A DNA stretch of 10,542 nt from the NCBI GenBank assembly GCA_044232905.1, contig JBIIKZ010000074.1:1-10542 (forward strand), written 5' to 3'. Source of the stretch: CANHVK01 sp044232905 (GTDB lineage Bacteria; Bacteroidota; Bacteroidia; Flavobacteriales_D; Crocinitomicaceae). Shown piece after piece: positions 7,865 to 10,542 of the stretch. The notes beneath the pieces were generated by a model. It was not told the origin of the DNA. It made no database searches and was given only the letters and a program-made list of their open reading frames with translations. The stretch's first letter is position 1; each line of letters starts with the position of its first letter. The translations under genes and the position numbers were made by a program.

Positions 7865-8401
7865 ATGAGAACCCAAACACTTAAACGCCTGATTACCCTA
7901 TTTTTCTTATGCTTATTTGTTGCATGCACCAAAGAAAAAGAAACGATTACGCCTGTTGTAACAACTGAAACCAAAACTTCCGACCAATTGTTATTTGAGA
8001 AAGCTAAATCCCTAGTAGATTTTACGTGGTTTGAAAAAGTAGATTCGCTTTATAAAAAAAGCAGTGGTAGTGGTCACGGACAAGCATTCTTTAAAACAAG
8101 ATTCAACGCGATAGCAGCAACAAAACTAACCAGCAATGGAAGAATTGTGCCTGATGCTAATTTCCCAGAAGGATCCTTAATTGTAAAAGAATTATACAAA
8201 GATTCCCAAACGCTTGATCTCTATGCAATTCTTTATAAAGACAGTAAAAATGTGGATGCAGACGCTAAAGGTTGGGTTTGGGGGTATATTAGACCTGACG
8301 GAAATGTCGCTGTTTCAGCTACAAAAAAAGGTACATCGTGTATCAGTTGCCATTCCCAAACTGGTAATATTGATTATGTGTTGATGAATAAGTTTTATTA
8401 A
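7865..8401 (+). CDS. Cytochrome P460-like monohaem lipoprotein, operon gene 5
   Basis: A 178-residue lipoprotein from the ATG at 7865. An upstream in-frame TTG (7835) would add ten residues ahead of the signal peptide and is unlikely. The signal is MRTQTLKRLITLFFLCLFVAC with lipobox FVAC (C21), followed by a charged/Thr-rich linker to ~40. The globular part (~42-178) resembles the cytochrome P460 / cytochrome c'-beta family: HGQAFFKTRFN (71-81), FPEGSLIVKEL (100-110), AKGWVWGYIRPDG (134-146), and a C-terminal CISCH haem c site (C159, C162, H163) followed by the NIDYVL that usually closes these proteins. In true P460 a lysine is cross-linked to the haem; K108 is one residue to test, but I cannot assign it. 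It lies 13 nt after the receptor and could do redox work on the imported metal or deal with NO or other reactive species. That role is inference. Confidence 0.85.
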   Translation: MRTQTLKRLITLFFLCLFVACTKEKETITPVVTTETKTSDQLLFEKAKSLVDFTWFEKVDSLYKKSSGSGHGQAFFKTRFNAIAATKLTSNGRIVPDANFPEGSLIVKELYKDSQTLDLYAILYKDSKNVDADAKGWVWGYIRPDGNVAVSATKKGTSCISCHSQTGNIDYVLMNKFY

Positions 8402-8406
8402 AAAGC

Positions 8407-9060
8407 CTATACCACATAAATATTCTCGGCAAACTTCTCGCTCACACTCGATTCAACTCCATTCACCACAATCACCATTAAGGCATCGTACTCATGACGC
8501 GATTGAACGAGAATCTCATTATTAATGCCCAATCCTACTTTCACCACATACTGTAAAAAAGCAGAAGAATTATCCTTCACTGATACCATCTTACATAGCT
8601 GACCTACTGGTATGTCTAACAATGTTTTGCGAAATTGCCTGGTCAACTCACCACCTTTCGACGGTATTGGATCACCATGCGGATCAAATACAGGGTAATC
8701 CAAAAATTTATCTAATTTGTCAATCAACTTAGACGACTGAATATGCTCCAATTGCTCTGCTACATCATGTACTTCATCCCAACTAAATTCCAACTTCTCA
8801 TACAAAAAGGTCTCCCAAAGCCGGTGCTTACGTATCACTTCCGTTGCAATATTCTTCCCCTCTCGTGTTAAGGTGATCTTCTTGTACTTTTCAAAATCTA
8901 CCAAGGATTTGTCTCGTAAACGCTTCAACATGTCATTCGCAGTAGCTGGTTTAACCCCTAGATTCATAGCTAACTCATTCGTTCCAACTTCATCATTACC
9001 ACTGTCAAACGATATTCTTAATAATGCCTTTAAATAATTTTCCTCGGTAAATGAAATCAT
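8407..9060 (-). CDS. DtxR/MntR-family metal-dependent transcriptional repressor
   Basis: A 217-residue regulator. The ATG at 9060 gives the usual MISFTEENYLKAL start; a TTG at 9087 would add nine atypical residues. A winged helix (~5-70, with TNELAMNLGVKPATANDMLK as helix-turn-helix) binds DNA, a dimerisation/metal domain (~72-140) follows (RKHRLWETFL, EVHDVAEQLEH, FDPHGDPIP), and a FeoA/SH3-like domain closes the protein (~150-217). Counting gives H79, E83, H98, E102, E105 and H106, exactly the DtxR ligand positions, except that DtxR has Cys at 102. Glu there is the MntR pattern, so manganese or mixed Mn/Fe sensing is more likely than strict iron. N8 aligns with DtxR Met10/MntR Asp8. It is divergent from the second receptor with a DtxR-type box between them, and tail to tail with the haem lipoprotein gene (5 nt). 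Confidence 0.93.
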   Translation of the reverse strand: MISFTEENYLKALLRISFDSGNDEVGTNELAMNLGVKPATANDMLKRLRDKSLVDFEKYKKITLTREGKNIATEVIRKHRLWETFLYEKLEFSWDEVHDVAEQLEHIQSSKLIDKLDKFLDYPVFDPHGDPIPSKGGELTRQFRKTLLDIPVGQLCKMVSVKDNSSAFLQYVVKVGLGINNEILVQSRHEYDALMVIVVNGVESSVSEKFAENIYVV

Positions 9061-9116
9061 AACACGGTCGTTTGTTAGTCCTTTCAAAAAAAGATATAAG
9101 AAATAATCAAACTAAA

Positions 9117-9148
9117 TTTGTTAGATTAACCTAACTTTATTATATTTG
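9117..9148 (+). promoter_or_regulatory. Bacteroidota-type promoter of the second TonB-dependent receptor
   Basis: TTTG (9117-9120) as -33 element and TATATTTG (9141-9148, full match to TAnnTTTG) as -7 element are separated by exactly 20 bp. Transcription would start near 9153-9155, with about 26 nt of leader before the ATG at 9180. The DtxR-type palindrome overlaps the last base of the -33 box and fills most of the spacer. Confidence 0.78.
9120..9135. promoter_or_regulatory. DtxR/MntR-type operator (16 bp inverted repeat)
   Basis: GTTAGATTAACCTAAC is an inverted repeat with arms GTTAG and CTAAC around a symmetric TTAA core; only one symmetric pair of positions (A125/C130 of 9125/9130) fails to match. 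It strongly resembles the DtxR/IdeR consensus TTAGGTTAGSCTAACCTAA. It fills the spacer of the receptor promoter next to a DtxR-family gene, so binding of the metal-loaded repressor would block RNA polymerase. It also lies 60 bp upstream of the regulator start and could give autoregulation. Confidence 0.75.
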
Positions 9149-9153
9149 TCCAT

Positions 9154-9168
9154 CTAACTATTGCTAAC
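9154..9168 (+). promoter_or_regulatory. Two extra CTAAC half-sites in the receptor leader
   Basis: CTAAC occurs at 9154-9158 and 9164-9168, 10 bp (one helical turn) apart and in the same orientation as the right arm of the palindrome (9131-9135). They sit at and just after the predicted transcription start. They may be weak extra contacts for the DtxR-family repressor; in AT-rich DNA, chance is also possible. Confidence 0.35.
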
Positions 9169-9179
9169 ATGTATTGTAT

Positions 9180-10542
9180 ATGTTTAAATTACGCCTAATT
9201 ATAACCCTGTTATTTACCTATGTTTCGTTGTTTTTACATGCGCAACAACGTGTAATTTCAGGTAAAGTAATTGCTGATAACAAAGCAATACAAAAGGTTA
9301 GTGTGGTTCTTGTTGGCACATCCTATTCCACAATTACCGATTCTTTAGGCCAATTTACACTCGAAAAAATTCCAAACGCAATATATAAAATCAGGGTGCT
9401 CTCCCTTGACCACCACAAAAATGAAAAAACGATTACCCTGAAAAATAGTGACACGCTTAAAATTATCCTAGAACTTTTCTCCAATGCCAAAGAATTAGAA
9501 CAAGTGGTCATTTCTGGAACCATGAAGGAAATAACTCGTTCCGAAAGCCCTGTTCCTGTGGAAGTGTATTCCCAAACTTATTTCAAGAAAAATCCTATGG
9601 CAAACATTTACGAAGCACTCCAAAATGTCAATGGAGTTAGACCTCAACTCAACTGTGCAGTTTGCAATACGGGTGACATCCACATCAATGGATTAGAAGG
9701 ACCATACACGATGGTACTCATTGATGGTATGCCAATCGTTAGTAGTTTATCCACAGTGTATGGACTTTCAGGTATCCCTAACTCGCTAGTAGATCGTATC
9801 GAAATCGTCAAAGGACCTGCCTCCTCCCTCTATGGTAGTGAAGCTGTAGGTGGTTTGATTAACATCATCACTAAAAAAGCACAAAATACGCCTCGTTTTA
9901 GTACGGATGTTTTTACTACTAGCTGGGGAGAACTTAATGTCGATCTAGGACTAAAATTGAAAATCAAAGAAAAAGCGGAAATACTTACTGGGGTAAACTA
10001 TTTCAATTTCCAACAAAAAATAGATAAAAACAAGGATAACTTTACCGATATGACGCTTCAAGACCGTATTTCAGTATTCCAAAAGTGGAATTTTAGCAGA
10101 AAGGAAAACCGCATCTTCAACCTAGCTGGTCGTTTTATGTATGAAGACCGAAACGGAGGTGATATTCGCTGGGAAAAAAAATTCAGAGGTGGCGATAGTA
10201 TTTATGGCGAAAGTATCTACACCTCGCGCTACGAAGTACTCGGTAATTATCAACTTCCAACTACTGAAAAACTGATGCTCGCTTTTTCCTACAACAGCCA
10301 TGCACAAGATTCTCGGTATGGAACAACTTCCTACATAGCTAACCAAAAAATCGGATTCACGCAACTTACATGGGATAAAAAAATAGGGAAACAAGACTTC
10401 CTACTTGGTACTGCCCTTCGTTATACCTTCTACGACGATAATACACCTGCTACACAAAATACAGATTCTATAAACCAAAAAACAATCGCGCAAAAAACGT
10501 GGTTGCCAGGAATCTTTATTCAAGATGAAATTGCCATTAATG
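9180..10542 (+). CDS. Second TonB-dependent receptor, CirA/BtuB-like plug with a CxxC pair (3' end beyond the window)
   Basis: The reading frame is open from the ATG at 9180 to the right edge (454 codons), so only the signal peptide, regulatory-like domain, plug and first part of the barrel are seen. The signal peptide is MFKLRLIITLLFTYVSLFLHA. A carboxypeptidase-regulatory-like domain follows (~23-100; VISGKVIADNKAIQKVSVVL, DSLGQFTLEKIP). ELEQVVISGTMKEITR (105-120) leads into the plug (~122-232): PVPVEVYSQTYF, NVNGVRPQLNCAVCNTGDIH (149-168, with C159 and C162), INGLEGPYTMVLIDGMPIV, GIPNSLVDRIEIVKGPASSL and YGSEAVGGLINIITKK. These are hallmarks of CirA/BtuB-type receptors. Its promoter carries a DtxR-type operator and the regulator gene is divergent, so it probably imports a transition-metal complex (Mn or Fe) when that metal is scarce. 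The ligand is not identifiable. Confidence 0.93.
   Translation, partial: MFKLRLIITLLFTYVSLFLHAQQRVISGKVIADNKAIQKVSVVLVGTSYSTITDSLGQFTLEKIPNAIYKIRVLSLDHHKNEKTITLKNSDTLKIILELFSNAKELEQVVISGTMKEITRSESPVPVEVYSQTYFKKNPMANIYEALQNVNGVRPQLNCAVCNTGDIHINGLEGPYTMVLIDGMPIVSSLSTVYGLSGIPNSLVDRIEIVKGPASSLYGSEAVGGLINIITKKAQNTPRFSTDVFTTSWGELNVDLGLKLKIKEKAEILTGVNYFNFQQKIDKNKDNFTDMTLQDRISVFQKWNFSRKENRIFNLAGRFMYEDRNGGDIRWEKKFRGGDSIYGESIYTSRYEVLGNYQLPTTEKLMLAFSYNSHAQDSRYGTTSYIANQKIGFTQLTWDKKIGKQDFLLGTALRYTFYDDNTPATQNTDSINQKTIAQKTWLPGIFIQDEIAIN

Noticed and set aside
8386..8406. Weak AATAA/TTATT hairpin at the convergent ends of the haem lipoprotein and regulator genes
   Set aside because: Only five A-T pairs; not credible as a terminator, so where these two convergent transcripts end is not visible.
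9061..9087. TTG start extending the DtxR-family regulator by nine residues
   Set aside because: Family members normally begin close to the (T/S)EENYL motif; the ATG at 9060 fits that.
9169..9198. Out-of-frame ATG with a 9-residue frame overlapping the start of the second receptor
   Set aside because: Possible as a leader peptide but no repeats, rare-codon run or attenuator hairpin supports it.
9323..10394. Minus-strand open frames opposite the second receptor
   Set aside because: They lie across a clear receptor coding frame and show no family motifs of their own.

Overview
The window looks like an AT-rich genome of the phylum Bacteroidota (Flavobacteriia/Sphingobacteriia-like; the genus cannot be told from the sequence). 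The evidence is two TonB-dependent receptors with N-terminal carboxypeptidase-regulatory-like domains, three short-signal lipoproteins, Bacteroidota-type promoters (TTG or TTTG, 20 bp spacer, TAnnTTTG), no obvious Shine-Dalgarno sequences, and DUF4856 and imelysin-like families typical of this phylum. Every base from 56 to the right edge lies in a gene or in a short, interpretable intergenic gap.

Left part (1-1632): a fused GNAT acetyltransferase/nitrilase-superfamily protein closed by a clear intrinsic terminator. Between this terminator and the next promoter sits a perfect tandem duplication of a 20 bp unit.

Centre (1687-8401): a co-directional five-gene operon behind one good promoter. 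It encodes a DUF4856 lipoprotein, an imelysin-like lipoprotein, an HTTM membrane protein homologous to vitamin K-dependent gamma-glutamyl carboxylase, a FecA-like TonB-dependent receptor, and a small cytochrome P460-like lipoprotein with one CxxCH haem motif. Gaps are 63 nt, 3 nt, a 4 nt ATGA overlap and 13 nt. The set reads as an envelope iron (or other metal chelate) acquisition system: the receptor takes the chelate across the outer membrane, the two helical lipoproteins probably bind metal or chelate, and the haem protein could supply redox chemistry. The carboxylase-like enzyme is the striking part. It keeps the residues I recall as catalytic in human GGCX, and its neighbours are secreted proteins that could be its substrates.

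Right part (8407-10542): a DtxR/MntR-family metal-dependent repressor on the minus strand, tail to tail with the operon, and a divergent second TonB-dependent receptor (CirA/BtuB-like plug with a CxxC pair) that runs off the window. A 16 bp DtxR-type inverted repeat lies exactly between the -33 and -7 elements of the receptor promoter, so the receptor is probably repressed by the adjacent regulator when metal is plentiful. The regulator has Glu at the DtxR Cys102 position, as in manganese-sensing MntR.

Family assignments come from reading motifs by eye; no database search was run. Alignments to human GGCX and DtxR/MntR are from memory.
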